This document shows positions 16,489-25,525 of a DNA stretch of 64,000 nucleotides, piece after piece (within the stretch, counting starts at the first letter, position 1; each line of letters opens with the position of its first letter). The DNA is taken from assembly GCF_000174015.1 (NCBI RefSeq), contig NZ_ACFE01000001.1, forward strand, positions 124,001 through 188,000, read 5' to 3'. Below the pieces are notes generated by a model. It did not search any database and was not told where the DNA came from. It saw nothing but the letters and a program-made list of their open reading frames with translations. Position numbers and translations under genes: made by a program. Source of the DNA: Lancefieldella rimae ATCC 49626 (GTDB lineage Bacteria; Actinomycetota; Coriobacteriia; Coriobacteriales; Atopobiaceae).

Positions 16489-17227
16489 CGTGATTGACTA
16501 TACCGAAGGCTCAAGCTTTCTTCATAAGGCAAATCCAATCACCAAGGTATTTCTCGCCATTGAGCTTTTTGCGGCGGGTATCCTTGCACCCAACTTCCCG
16601 GCGATTTGCTTTGTCATTGCACTGACACTTTTCATCAATATCATCTCGAGCAACGCTAAAAAAGCATTTAAGCTTCTGGGGGCATTTAGCGTTATCGGCG
16701 CCTTCATGTTTGTGGTTCAGGCTCTCATTGCACGATCGGGAGAGCCTGTGTGGTATTTCATCACCGATCAAGGTCTTATAACGGCAGGAAACGTAGCTTT
16801 GAGAACCATTGCCCTGGCGCTTCCGTTGCTCTCGATGCTTGCCCTTACTCGTATGGAAGACCTTACCGGTGCATGTGTAGAGGTTTTGCACATTCCGTAC
16901 CGCTATGCGTTTACCGTCACAACCGCACTGCGTTTTGTTCCGATATTTTTACAGGAAATGACGAAAATAAAAGAAGCACAGACGGCTCGCGGCATTGAAT
17001 TTGACTCCAAAAATCCCTTTCGCCGGCTCCAACTGCAGCTTCCCTTCATCGTTCCTTTGATAGTCTCATCGGTGAAAAAAGCAGACGCTACCGCGCTTTC
17101 AGCGGAGCAGCGAGGCTTTTATTTGCGTACAAGAAAGTCCTCACTTAAGCGCTATCCCATGCGGTTCTCTGACATTGCAGTCCTTCTTTTGGGATTTGTG
17201 GTGCTTATCGCGATAGCTCTTTGGTAG
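16478..17227 (+). CDS. ecfT: ECF transporter transmembrane component EcfT
   Basis: Membrane coupling protein that joins the S component to the ATPases. The 249-aa protein starts at ATG 16478 behind AAGGAG. It has several N-terminal helices, then the coupling region with the two Ala-Arg-Gly-type motifs: AQTARGIEFD near 168 and a more divergent AEQRGFYLRT near 209. The last helix (FSDIAVLLLGFVVLIAIALW) ends the protein. The overlap with the ATPase gene indicates translational coupling. No terminator is evident before obg. Confidence 0.9.
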   Translation: MTNSVIDYTEGSSFLHKANPITKVFLAIELFAAGILAPNFPAICFVIALTLFINIISSNAKKAFKLLGAFSVIGAFMFVVQALIARSGEPVWYFITDQGLITAGNVALRTIALALPLLSMLALTRMEDLTGACVEVLHIPYRYAFTVTTALRFVPIFLQEMTKIKEAQTARGIEFDSKNPFRRLQLQLPFIVPLIVSSVKKADATALSAEQRGFYLRTRKSSLKRYPMRFSDIAVLLLGFVVLIAIALW

Positions 17228-17271
17228 CTTTAAATCACCACAAATCGAGCATTTCGTTTACAGGACGTTGA

Positions 17272-18726
<1,455 letters not shown>

Positions 18727-18727
18727 T

Positions 18728-19426
18728 ATGTCTGAGGTACCTCACATACTTCCCGGCCTTCCTCATTTGGGTTCCGATGCTTCAAGAACGTACCGAATGG
18801 GCATCATGGGCGGTACGTTTGATCCCATCCACTACGGACACCTCGTAGCGGCTGAGACAGCTTTTGATGAACTTAACCTTGATGTCGTGGTCTTTATGCC
18901 GGCCGGAAAACCTGCGTTTAAGCAAAATCAACCGGTCTCTGCTGCCGAGGATCGCTATGCCATGACACTGCTTGCAACCTCAGATAACCCGCACTTTGTT
19001 TCAACGCGTTTTGAGATTGATCATCAGGGCATCACGTATACGGCAGAAACGCTTTCCCGTCTGAGGGATCTCTATCCCAAAAACGTGGAGTTTTACTTCA
19101 TAACCGGTGCCGATGCCATCGCGAGCATTATTTCCTGGAAGGACACGGGTAAGGTGGCGCGTCTTGCTCATTTTGTTGCGGCAACTCGACCCGGTTATAA
19201 TCTTGAAAGAGCGAGAAGTGCGCTTGAAGCATCATCTTATGAATTTGACGTTACCTACTTAGAGGTTCCGGCATTGGCGATTTCTTCAAGCTATCTCCGC
19301 AGGCGCGTGGCACAGGCGCAGAGCCTGCGCTATCTGACGCCGGATAGCGTTGCCGGCTATGTACACAAGCATGGCTTATATGGAGCAGATTCAACGCCTC
19401 TTACGGCACGAGGGGAGCGCTCTTGA
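18728..19426 (+). CDS. nadD: Nicotinate-nucleotide adenylyltransferase
   Basis: Makes deamido-NAD+ from nicotinate mononucleotide and ATP in NAD synthesis. The 232-aa protein has GGTFDPIHYGHL near residue 28 and the C-terminal ISSSYLRRRV, both characteristic nucleotidyl-transferase motifs. The ATG sits 1 bp after obg, giving about 22 residues ahead of the usual start; a later ATG (MGIMGGTFDP) is a possible alternative. It overlaps the next gene by 4 bp. Confidence 0.94.
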   Translation: MSEVPHILPGLPHLGSDASRTYRMGIMGGTFDPIHYGHLVAAETAFDELNLDVVVFMPAGKPAFKQNQPVSAAEDRYAMTLLATSDNPHFVSTRFEIDHQGITYTAETLSRLRDLYPKNVEFYFITGADAIASIISWKDTGKVARLAHFVAATRPGYNLERARSALEASSYEFDVTYLEVPALAISSSYLRRRVAQAQSLRYLTPDSVAGYVHKHGLYGADSTPLTARGERS

Positions 19427-20079
19427 GCCAAAGTAGCATTACGTTCATAACACCTTCATATACACCCGAGCAGCAAAAGGTCATAGACCGGCTTGAGAGC
19501 GATCTGCATACCCATATGTATGAGGTTAAACCCAAACGATTTGCCCACAGCATTTCGGTGGGCCATATGGCCGAAACGATGGCACTTGTCTATAACGCCA
19601 ATCCTTTTTATGCGCGTATTGCCGGCATTTTACATGACTGGGACAAAGTTCTTTCAACAAAGGAAACTCTTGCACGTGCGTGCGCATGCAAGCTTGATAT
19701 GGGAGGCGCTCCATATCAAAACGTTGTGGGACTCATCCACGGCCCTCTTGCCGCATGCGAGCTGCCAAAGTACTATCCGTGGCTTCCGCAAGAGGTTCTC
19801 GGCGCTATTTCCAAACACACAACCGCCGATCTTGAAATGTCGGATCTGGATAAAATTGTCTATGTTGCCGATCTTATCGAGCCAGGTCGTCCCGAGTTTT
19901 CCGGTATTGTGCAGGTAAGGGATCTTTTTAAGAAAGGCGCCTCTTTGGATGAGCTCTATCAAGCAAGTTTTATGGAGACCTTATCGTATGTGGTGGCATC
20001 GAGAAAATATCTCTATCCAAAGTCCGTTGCCATATATAATGCCATGATAGAAAACACGCACGCCAAAGAGCAACATTAA
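19423..20079 (+). CDS. yqeK: HD-domain hydrolase, YqeK family
   Basis: Likely symmetrical diadenosine-tetraphosphate hydrolase, judging by the YqeK family. The 218-aa sequence has the metal-binding HD pattern: His in KRFAHSISVGHMAE, then GILHDWDK with paired His-Asp, then HGPLAACE and SKHTTADLEMSDLDKIVYVADLIEPGR. It starts at TTG 19423 behind AGGGGAG. The nadD-yqeK-rsfS order is conserved in many Gram-positives and supports the call. Confidence 0.9.
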   Translation: MSQSSITFITPSYTPEQQKVIDRLESDLHTHMYEVKPKRFAHSISVGHMAETMALVYNANPFYARIAGILHDWDKVLSTKETLARACACKLDMGGAPYQNVVGLIHGPLAACELPKYYPWLPQEVLGAISKHTTADLEMSDLDKIVYVADLIEPGRPEFSGIVQVRDLFKKGASLDELYQASFMETLSYVVASRKYLYPKSVAIYNAMIENTHAKEQH

Positions 20080-20128
20080 GGCGCATACGAGTAGTTCTTG
20101 TTGATTGATGAAAGGATTTGGAGCGTAC

Positions 20129-20494
20129 ATGCCAGTAACCCCATTTGAACTTGCGACAATTGCAGCCACTGCGGCAGACAATAAAAAAGCACACGATATT
20201 TGCGTATTGGACCTTACTGAGCTCAGCGACGTCTGTGATTACTTTGTTATCTGTACCGGTGATAATGCTCCAATGGTTGATGCCATAGTGGACGAGGTGC
20301 GCGAGAAGGTCCGCAAAAATACCGGAATCAGCCCTCTTTCAACTGAAGGTCGGGCAAATCTGAAGTGGATACTTGTTGACTTTGGCTCAGTGGTAGTACA
20401 CGTATTTCAACCTGAGACAAGGGATTACTACCGTCTTGAACATCTATGGGCGCAAGCACCTCAGGTAAAACTTGACCTTGAAGGTGCCCTGTAG
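20129..20494 (+). CDS. rsfS: Ribosomal silencing factor RsfS
   Basis: Binds L14 and blocks subunit joining under starvation. The 121-aa sequence shows the family's DLTELSDVCDYFVICTGDN, EGRANLKWILVDFGSVVVHVF and YRLEHLWAQAP. ATG 20129 has TTGGAG just upstream; an ATG at 20108 without a ribosome site would add seven residues. It converges with dinB with a single base between the stops, and no terminator is visible there. Confidence 0.95.
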   Translation: MPVTPFELATIAATAADNKKAHDICVLDLTELSDVCDYFVICTGDNAPMVDAIVDEVREKVRKNTGISPLSTEGRANLKWILVDFGSVVVHVFQPETRDYYRLEHLWAQAPQVKLDLEGAL

Positions 20495-20495
20495 C

Positions 20496-21836
20496 CTACG
20501 TATTGTCTTTTCCGCTAGGCATTGTGTCCGAGATGCGGCCTTCAAAACGAAGATCACGGCCAAATCGCACGGCATCGGCTCCGTATTTGTCTTTCAAAGC
20601 ATCGGTAACTGCGGAAAGAGAAGGACGGTGGGGAAGCGCGCGCGTCTGAGAATGTTGAGAAGCATTCGTATCGTCAAAGGTATTCTCGTCAAAAAGGGTT
20701 GGCTGAGTAGGCTTTATATAAACTTCGGAAAAGCCGCTTATACCGACACCAATCAAACGCACGGGCTGGCCAAAATGCCATACTTCATCGAGAAGTTCTT
20801 CGGCAACGTCGCTAAATTCATCTTCTTGATCCGTTCTGATATCGAGTGTTCTTTGCGCGGTATGCGAAGAGGTAACCGAATTTTTTATTTTGAGGGTGAC
20901 CGTATGCCCCTTGAGATGCTTCTTTCTTAGTCTTCTGCCTACGATTCCACATATATGTTTGATTGCAGCGCGTATTTCATGCTCATCGATAAGATCCGTA
21001 TCAAAGGTACGCTCATTTGAAACCGACTTTACTTCACGAGGGCAGGCCGCTTCTCGCACATGGGAAACCTCACGACCGGCGGCCCGTGTGACAAGACGCG
21101 GTCCGGCGATACCAAATAAACTTTCCATTTGTAAGACATCGGCACGCGAGAGCTGGCCCAATGTTTTAATGCCGTGTGAATGCAGTTTTCGCGCGGTTGA
21201 GGGGCCGATGCCGCTCATGGCTTCAATCGGCAGCGGAGCGAGAAACCTTTGCTCGGTCCCAGGAACGACAACGGTAAGTCCGCGGGGCTTCTCGCGCTCA
21301 GACGCGATTTTTGCTACGGTCTTATTGCAGCCAATACCGATTGAGCAGGTCACTCCCAGCTTGGCAACACGGCGTTGGATGCGTTGACAGATATGTATGG
21401 GATTCTCGTGAGAATACCGACCGGGCGTAATGTCAAAAAACGCCTCGTCAATGGATACCTGTTCTACGAGAGGAGTCTCACTACTCAAGATATCCATCAC
21501 GGCTTTGCTCATCTCTTGATACCGCCCGTAGTTTCCGGACGTCCAAATGGCTTTGGGGCAGAGCTTTTGGGCGGTAAGAGAAGGCATTGCGGAATGAACG
21601 CCAAACTTTCGCGCTTCATATGAAGCCGTTGAAACAACGCCGCGCTTATCGGGAGATCCGCCGACAATAACGGGCTTGCCACGCCAGTTAGGATGGTCGA
21701 GTTGCTCGACCGACGCAAAAAAGGCATCCAAATCCAGAAGGCCAATGGCGGCGCCTTGCCAGATATTTTTGTCAAACGGCGAGGTGTCACCCGTAGGAGA
21801 TGCGTGAGAGCAAGATATGTCAGGGTGCGTATTCAT
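20496..21836 (-). CDS. dinB: DNA polymerase IV (Y-family)
   Basis: Translesion DNA polymerase. The 446-aa protein has the catalytic motifs DLDAFFASVEQ near residue 32 and SIDEAFFDITPG near 131, the thumb helix-hairpin-helix segment (IGPSTARKLHSHGIKTLGQL), and a little-finger domain. A C-terminal tail of ~50 residues ends in RFGRDLRFEGRI, as in many Gram-positive DinB proteins. ATG 21836 is preferred over 21854 because a TATACT box lies immediately upstream. It is the only leftward gene in the first 30 kb. Confidence 0.93.
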   Translation of the reverse strand: MNTHPDISCSHASPTGDTSPFDKNIWQGAAIGLLDLDAFFASVEQLDHPNWRGKPVIVGGSPDKRGVVSTASYEARKFGVHSAMPSLTAQKLCPKAIWTSGNYGRYQEMSKAVMDILSSETPLVEQVSIDEAFFDITPGRYSHENPIHICQRIQRRVAKLGVTCSIGIGCNKTVAKIASEREKPRGLTVVVPGTEQRFLAPLPIEAMSGIGPSTARKLHSHGIKTLGQLSRADVLQMESLFGIAGPRLVTRAAGREVSHVREAACPREVKSVSNERTFDTDLIDEHEIRAAIKHICGIVGRRLRKKHLKGHTVTLKIKNSVTSSHTAQRTLDIRTDQEDEFSDVAEELLDEVWHFGQPVRLIGVGISGFSEVYIKPTQPTLFDENTFDDTNASQHSQTRALPHRPSLSAVTDALKDKYGADAVRFGRDLRFEGRISDTMPSGKDNT

Positions 21837-21861
21837 ACAGCTAGTATAGTACATTTAGAGT
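21837..21861 (-). promoter_or_regulatory. dinB promoter, probably leaderless mRNA
   Basis: Reading leftward, TATACT (21848-21843) ends 6 bp before the ATG at 21836, so transcription would begin at or near the start codon. No ribosome site is present, which fits a leaderless message. The -35 is unclear (TTCCAT or TTGTTC). Confidence 0.45.
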
Positions 21862-21903
21862 AAAATGGAACAAGTGTTTCGCCATCTGGAGAACGTGCAC
21901 ATT

Positions 21904-22006
21904 TTGCGAGGTTAAAAATATATCTTGCGAGGTGAATGCATTGCTGTAAACTAGTAAAGCGTTTATGGCTTTGCGGTGCAGCCAATCAATCCAACCGATG
22001 CACCGC
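21904..22006 (+). promoter_or_regulatory. rpsP: rpsP promoter, repeated TTGCGAGGT boxes and leader hairpin
   Basis: TTGCGA (21925-21930) and TAAACT (21947-21952) form a promoter with a 16-bp spacer. TTGCGAGGT occurs twice, at 21904-21912 and 21925-21933, 21 bp apart, so the -35 box lies inside the second copy. The leader contains an 8-bp inverted repeat GCGGTGCA / TGCACCGC (21973-22006) ending just before the ribosome site. Confidence 0.55.
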
Positions 22007-22025
22007 TTGACTGAAGGAGTTTTCA

Positions 22026-22394
22026 TTGGCAGTTAAGATTCGTCTGGCCCGTCACGGTGCCAAAAAGCGTCCGTACTATCGTGTTGTCGTCGCCGATGGC
22101 CGTATGCCTCGCGATGGTCGCTATATTGAGGAGATTGGTCGCTACAATCCACTGACCAACCCCAAGACGATTGACATCAACCTCGAGAAGGTCGATGAGT
22201 GGATTTCAAAGGGCGCTCAGCCTTCAAACACTGTTTCTCACTTGGTAGAGATCGTTCGCAGTGGCGCTCCCGTTGTGGAAAAGAAGGCAAAACTTTCCAA
22301 GAAGGCTCAGGCCAAAGCTGCCGCCGCTGCTGAGGCTGCCGCAGAAGAAGCGGCAGAGGCTTCTGCAGATGCTCCTGAAGCAGAAGCTGAGTAA
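22026..22394 (+). CDS. rpsP: 30S ribosomal protein S16
   Basis: Small-subunit assembly protein. The 122-aa sequence begins with the S16 signature [30 protein letters not shown] and ends in an Ala/Glu-rich tail of about 35 residues, longer than in E. coli. It starts at TTG 22026 behind GAAGGAG. It opens the conserved cluster rpsP-khpA-rimM-trmD, with lepB and glyQS added downstream. Confidence 0.97.
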   Translation: MAVKIRLARHGAKKRPYYRVVVADGRMPRDGRYIEEIGRYNPLTNPKTIDINLEKVDEWISKGAQPSNTVSHLVEIVRSGAPVVEKKAKLSKKAQAKAAAAAEAAAEEAAEASADAPEAEAE

Positions 22395-22397
22395 ACC

Positions 22398-22697
22398 GTG
22401 GCAGATACTATTGAATCTGTAACGGATACCACCTCAGAATCGCTTGCAGAAATGCCTTCCGATAAGGTTGCCGACCTTGTTGAATACATAGTGTGCGGTC
22501 TTGTTGATAACGAGGATGCCATTTCTCTTGATGTAACGGATCGTGAGGATGGAGCCCTTATCGAGGTGTCATGCTCCGAGCAAGATGCCGGTCGCATTAT
22601 TGGGCGCAAGGGTCGTACCATCAAGGCCATCCGCACGCTTGCGCGTGCCCTTGGTCAACGTGTTGGCACTGCGGTAGATGTTGAGGTTGTAGGCTAA
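22398..22697 (+). CDS. khpA: KH-domain RNA-binding protein KhpA
   Basis: Small RNA-binding protein that partners KhpB in Gram-positives. The 99-aa sequence has an acidic N-terminus and a KH domain with the loop IIGRKGRTIKAIRTLARALG near 68-86. GTG 22398 lies 3 bp after rpsP. Location between rpsP and rimM is conserved across Gram-positive bacteria. Confidence 0.93.
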   Translation: MADTIESVTDTTSESLAEMPSDKVADLVEYIVCGLVDNEDAISLDVTDREDGALIEVSCSEQDAGRIIGRKGRTIKAIRTLARALGQRVGTAVDVEVVG

Positions 22698-22700
22698 GGC

Positions 22701-23234
22701 GTGCGCGAACAATATCGGGCTGTAGCCTATGTGGTAAAAACGCACGGTAAACAGGGGGAGGTTGTGATAACACCTATTCACAACCTTCCCTCTGTCATAG
22801 CTAGGGACATGACCGTTATACCGGTACCGCCAGCACTAACGGGTCCTCGGAGCCTTGAGGTTACCAAGGTTGTCTCCGATACACGTCACGGCAGTTTGGT
22901 ATCGTTTGCCGACATAGATTCTCTCGGAGACGCAAAGAACTTGGTGGGAAAGACGCTTTTGGTACGCCAAGCGGATTTGCCTCAAGACTTTGCACTGCAT
23001 GACGTGAATTCGCTTTTAGGCAGAGAAGTTATTGACGCTCACTTTGGGCTTCTCGGCACGCTCTCAGAAGTGCTCTTTACACCGGCACACGATGTGTGGG
23101 TCGTCAAAGGCACAAAGAAAGACATTCTTATTCCCGTGGTTGGTGCATACATACGTGAAGTACCTTCTGCGGGCGCTCTATACGTTGAGGTGCCGGCGGG
23201 TTTTGTAGGCGAGAAGAACGGGGAGGATGCATGA
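22701..23234 (+). CDS. rimM: Ribosome maturation factor RimM
   Basis: Needed for 16S rRNA processing and 30S assembly. The 177-aa sequence has the N-terminal YVVKTHGKQGEVVI segment and a C-terminal PRC-barrel (LLGREVIDAHFGLLGTLSEVLFTPAHDVWVV ... DILIPVVGAYI). It starts at GTG 22701, 3 bp after khpA, and its stop overlaps the trmD start, so the cluster is tightly coupled. Confidence 0.93.
   Translation: MREQYRAVAYVVKTHGKQGEVVITPIHNLPSVIARDMTVIPVPPALTGPRSLEVTKVVSDTRHGSLVSFADIDSLGDAKNLVGKTLLVRQADLPQDFALHDVNSLLGREVIDAHFGLLGTLSEVLFTPAHDVWVVKGTKKDILIPVVGAYIREVPSAGALYVEVPAGFVGEKNGEDA
23209..23219 (+). repeat. GCGAGAAGAAC repeat at the 3' end of rimM
   Basis: Exact 11-mer copy, read here as Gly-Glu-Lys-Asn, in the last codons of rimM just before the trmD ribosome site. 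Confidence 0.8.
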
Positions 23235-24022
23235 TGCATTTTGACATACTGTCGGTCTTCCCTGAGGTTTTTGCCCCATACCTTGACGCGTCCATTATGG
23301 GTCGCGCCCAAAAAGCAGGTATTTTTGACTTTACGGCACATGATTTGCGCAAATGGACCCACGACCGTCATCACAGTGTAGATGATGCACCGTTTGGCGG
23401 CGGCCAAGGTATGCTGATGAAACCGGCTCCCATATTTGAGGCGGTTCGAGACATTGCTTCTCAAGCGTCCACAAAGCCATATACGGTGTTTTTCTCGCCC
23501 GCAGGCAAGCCCTATACCCAAAAGGTGGCAGAGCGCCTCTCTTCCCAAGAGCGTATTCTCTTTGTGTGTGGTCGCTATGAGGGTATGGATGAGCGCTGCT
23601 ACGAGCTTGCCGATGAGAGTATCTCTTTGGGCGACTATGTACTTACGGGCGGAGAGCTTGCCGCGCTTGTGGTGATCGACTCAATTGTTCGCCTGCTTCC
23701 GGGAGCTCTCGGAGATGAAATGAGCTCGCGTGACGAGTCTTTTTCCGAAGGTCTTTTGGAGTATGCTCAATATACGCGGCCGGCGGATTTTGAGGGCAGG
23801 CTCGTTCCGGAAGTACTCCTTTCGGGAGATCACGCTGCCGTTGCCGGATGGCGCAGGAAGTCCTCGCTTGAACGTACTGCCATCATGCGAGAAGATCTTC
23901 TCGCAAATGTATCACTCAGTGCTGAGGAGCAGGCATTTATTGAAGATATACGGGCGCATAAAAAAGCGTCCGGCATTCAATCCGGCGGAAAAGGGGAGGA
24001 TGAACGTAATGACACACACTGA
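23231..24022 (+). CDS. trmD: tRNA (guanine37-N1)-methyltransferase
   Basis: SPOUT-fold enzyme that makes m1G37 and prevents frameshifting. The 263-aa sequence has GGGQGMLMKPAP near residue 57, VCGRYEGMDERC near 115 and the knot motif SLGDYVLTGGELA near 133. The start is one of two adjacent ATGs at 23231/23234. It overlaps lepB by about 14 bp. The gene contains the paired repeat at 23887-23904. Confidence 0.96.
   Translation: MMHFDILSVFPEVFAPYLDASIMGRAQKAGIFDFTAHDLRKWTHDRHHSVDDAPFGGGQGMLMKPAPIFEAVRDIASQASTKPYTVFFSPAGKPYTQKVAERLSSQERILFVCGRYEGMDERCYELADESISLGDYVLTGGELAALVVIDSIVRLLPGALGDEMSSRDESFSEGLLEYAQYTRPADFEGRLVPEVLLSGDHAAVAGWRRKSSLERTAIMREDLLANVSLSAEEQAFIEDIRAHKKASGIQSGGKGEDERNDTH
23887..23904. 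repeat. Inverted pair of GCGAGAAG repeats (18-bp palindrome)
   Basis: GCGAGAAGATCTTCTCGC is a perfect 18-bp palindrome made of two 8-mer copies in opposite directions, separated by AT. It lies inside trmD, encoding Arg-Glu-Asp-Leu-Leu-Ala. Confidence 0.9.
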
Positions 24023-24572
24023 AGATTCTTCTCACCACACGTCCAGCGCAGTGCTTGAGTATGTATGGATCATCCTTGGCGCATTGGCTCTTACGTTTGT
24101 TTTAAGAACTTTTGTTTTCAACGTGTTTACCGTTCCCACGGGTTCCATGCTGAATACCATTCAAGAAGGAGACCTTTTGGTGGGGGAGAAGGTTACTCTT
24201 CTCTGGGATCAGCCAAAGCGCGGAGATGTGGTAACGTTTCGCAGCCCTGCCGACGAAGAAACTCTTTTGGTAAAACGAGTCATTGCCACCGCAGGACAAA
24301 CGGTGGATTTACGTGACGGTGCTGTATATGTTGACGGCGAGAAGCTCGACGAACCGTATACGGAAGGCAAGCCAAGCACGTCTCTCGCGTCTCAGCCCGG
24401 TGCAAAAATTACCGACTATCCCTATACTGTTCCTGACGGATGTATCTTTGTTATGGGAGATAATCGCACCAATTCTCTTGACTCTCGCTTTTTTGGACCC
24501 GTTCCTCTGAAGAACGTCACCACAAAGACACTGTTTATTTTTTGGCCCATCAACCATGCCCGAGGACTTTGA
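24009..24572 (+). CDS. lepB: Signal peptidase I
   Basis: Cleaves signal peptides of exported proteins. The 187-aa protein has one N-terminal membrane helix ([20 protein letters not shown]), the catalytic serine in PTGSML near residue 46, the catalytic lysine in LLVKRVIA near 84, and the box E segment [16 protein letters not shown] near 143. ATG 24009 is chosen for its spacing from GGGGAGG; ATG 24000 is also in frame but too close. It overlaps the end of trmD and the glyQ start. Confidence 0.94.
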   Translation: MTHTEDSSHHTSSAVLEYVWIILGALALTFVLRTFVFNVFTVPTGSMLNTIQEGDLLVGEKVTLLWDQPKRGDVVTFRSPADEETLLVKRVIATAGQTVDLRDGAVYVDGEKLDEPYTEGKPSTSLASQPGAKITDYPYTVPDGCIFVMGDNRTNSLDSRFFGPVPLKNVTTKTLFIFWPINHARGL

Positions 24573-25525
24573 TGCTCGAGCCTAAGAGAAAGATGGATAT
24601 GAGCACTACACCACTTACTTTCCAAGATATGATTCTGGCTCTGGAACACTACTGGGCGGACAAGGGCTGTACCGTCATGCAGCCTTATGACTCTGAGGTC
24701 GGCGCCGGTACGTTCCATACGGCTACCATTTTGCGCTCACTCGGGCCCGATGCCTGGCGCACCTGCTATCCTCAGCCCTGTCGCCGACCTGCCGACGGCC
24801 GCTATGGCGAGAATCCCAACCGTCTGCAGCATTACTATCAGTTCCAGGTACTCATTAAGCCGTCACCGGCAGATTCACAGGACTTGTACCTTGGCTCTCT
24901 TGCTGCCATCGGACTTGATCCAAAAGACCATGACGTGCGCTTTGTTGAGGACGACTGGGAAAGCCCAACGCTCGGCGCTTGGGGTCTTGGCTGGGAAGTC
25001 TGGCTCAACGGCATGGAGGTAACTCAGTTTACCTATTTCCAGCAGGTCGGAGGCATTGAAGTTGATCCCGTTCCTGTTGAGATCACCTATGGTCTTGAGC
25101 GCATTGCCATGTATGCCCAAGGGGTTGACTCCGTTTTTGACCTTGTATGGAGTTATCTGCCCGACGGCACTCCGATGACCTATGGAGAAGTCTTTTTAGA
25201 GAACGAGCGCGAGTTCTCAACCTATAACTTTGAAGTGGCTAACGTAGAGCTTATGCGCGAGAAGTTCGATGAATACGAAGCAGAATGCCATAGCTGCCTT
25301 GAGCGCAAGCTACCGCTGCCTGCATACGACTGCGTCATGAAGTGCTCTCATGCCTTTAACCTGCTTGATTCTCGTGGCGCTCTTTCGGCGGTAGAGCGCG
25401 CGAACTATATCCTGCGCGTGCGAACGGTTGCCAAGGCTTGTTGTGAATCGTATCTCAGCGAAGTTGCCGCTACTAAAAAAGATGACAACAACCAGAATGA
25501 TGCTCAGAAAAAGGAAGTGGCCTAA
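24572..25525 (+). CDS. glyQ: Glycyl-tRNA synthetase alpha subunit
   Basis: Catalytic subunit of the tetrameric bacterial GlyRS. The 317-aa sequence has [17 protein letters not shown], the [23 protein letters not shown] block and [13 protein letters not shown]. The ATG overlaps the lepB stop (TGATG), suggesting coupling; ATGs at 24593 and 24599 would give shorter forms. A Lys/Asn-rich tail is present. glyS follows with no gap. Confidence 0.95.
   Translation: MLEPKRKMDMSTTPLTFQDMILALEHYWADKGCTVMQPYDSEVGAGTFHTATILRSLGPDAWRTCYPQPCRRPADGRYGENPNRLQHYYQFQVLIKPSPADSQDLYLGSLAAIGLDPKDHDVRFVEDDWESPTLGAWGLGWEVWLNGMEVTQFTYFQQVGGIEVDPVPVEITYGLERIAMYAQGVDSVFDLVWSYLPDGTPMTYGEVFLENEREFSTYNFEVANVELMREKFDEYEAECHSCLERKLPLPAYDCVMKCSHAFNLLDSRGALSAVERANYILRVRTVAKACCESYLSEVAATKKDDNNQNDAQKKEVA

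Noticed and set aside
24542-24600. T-box riboswitch for glyQS
   Set aside because: glyQ overlaps lepB and there is no leader RNA, so no room for a T-box.
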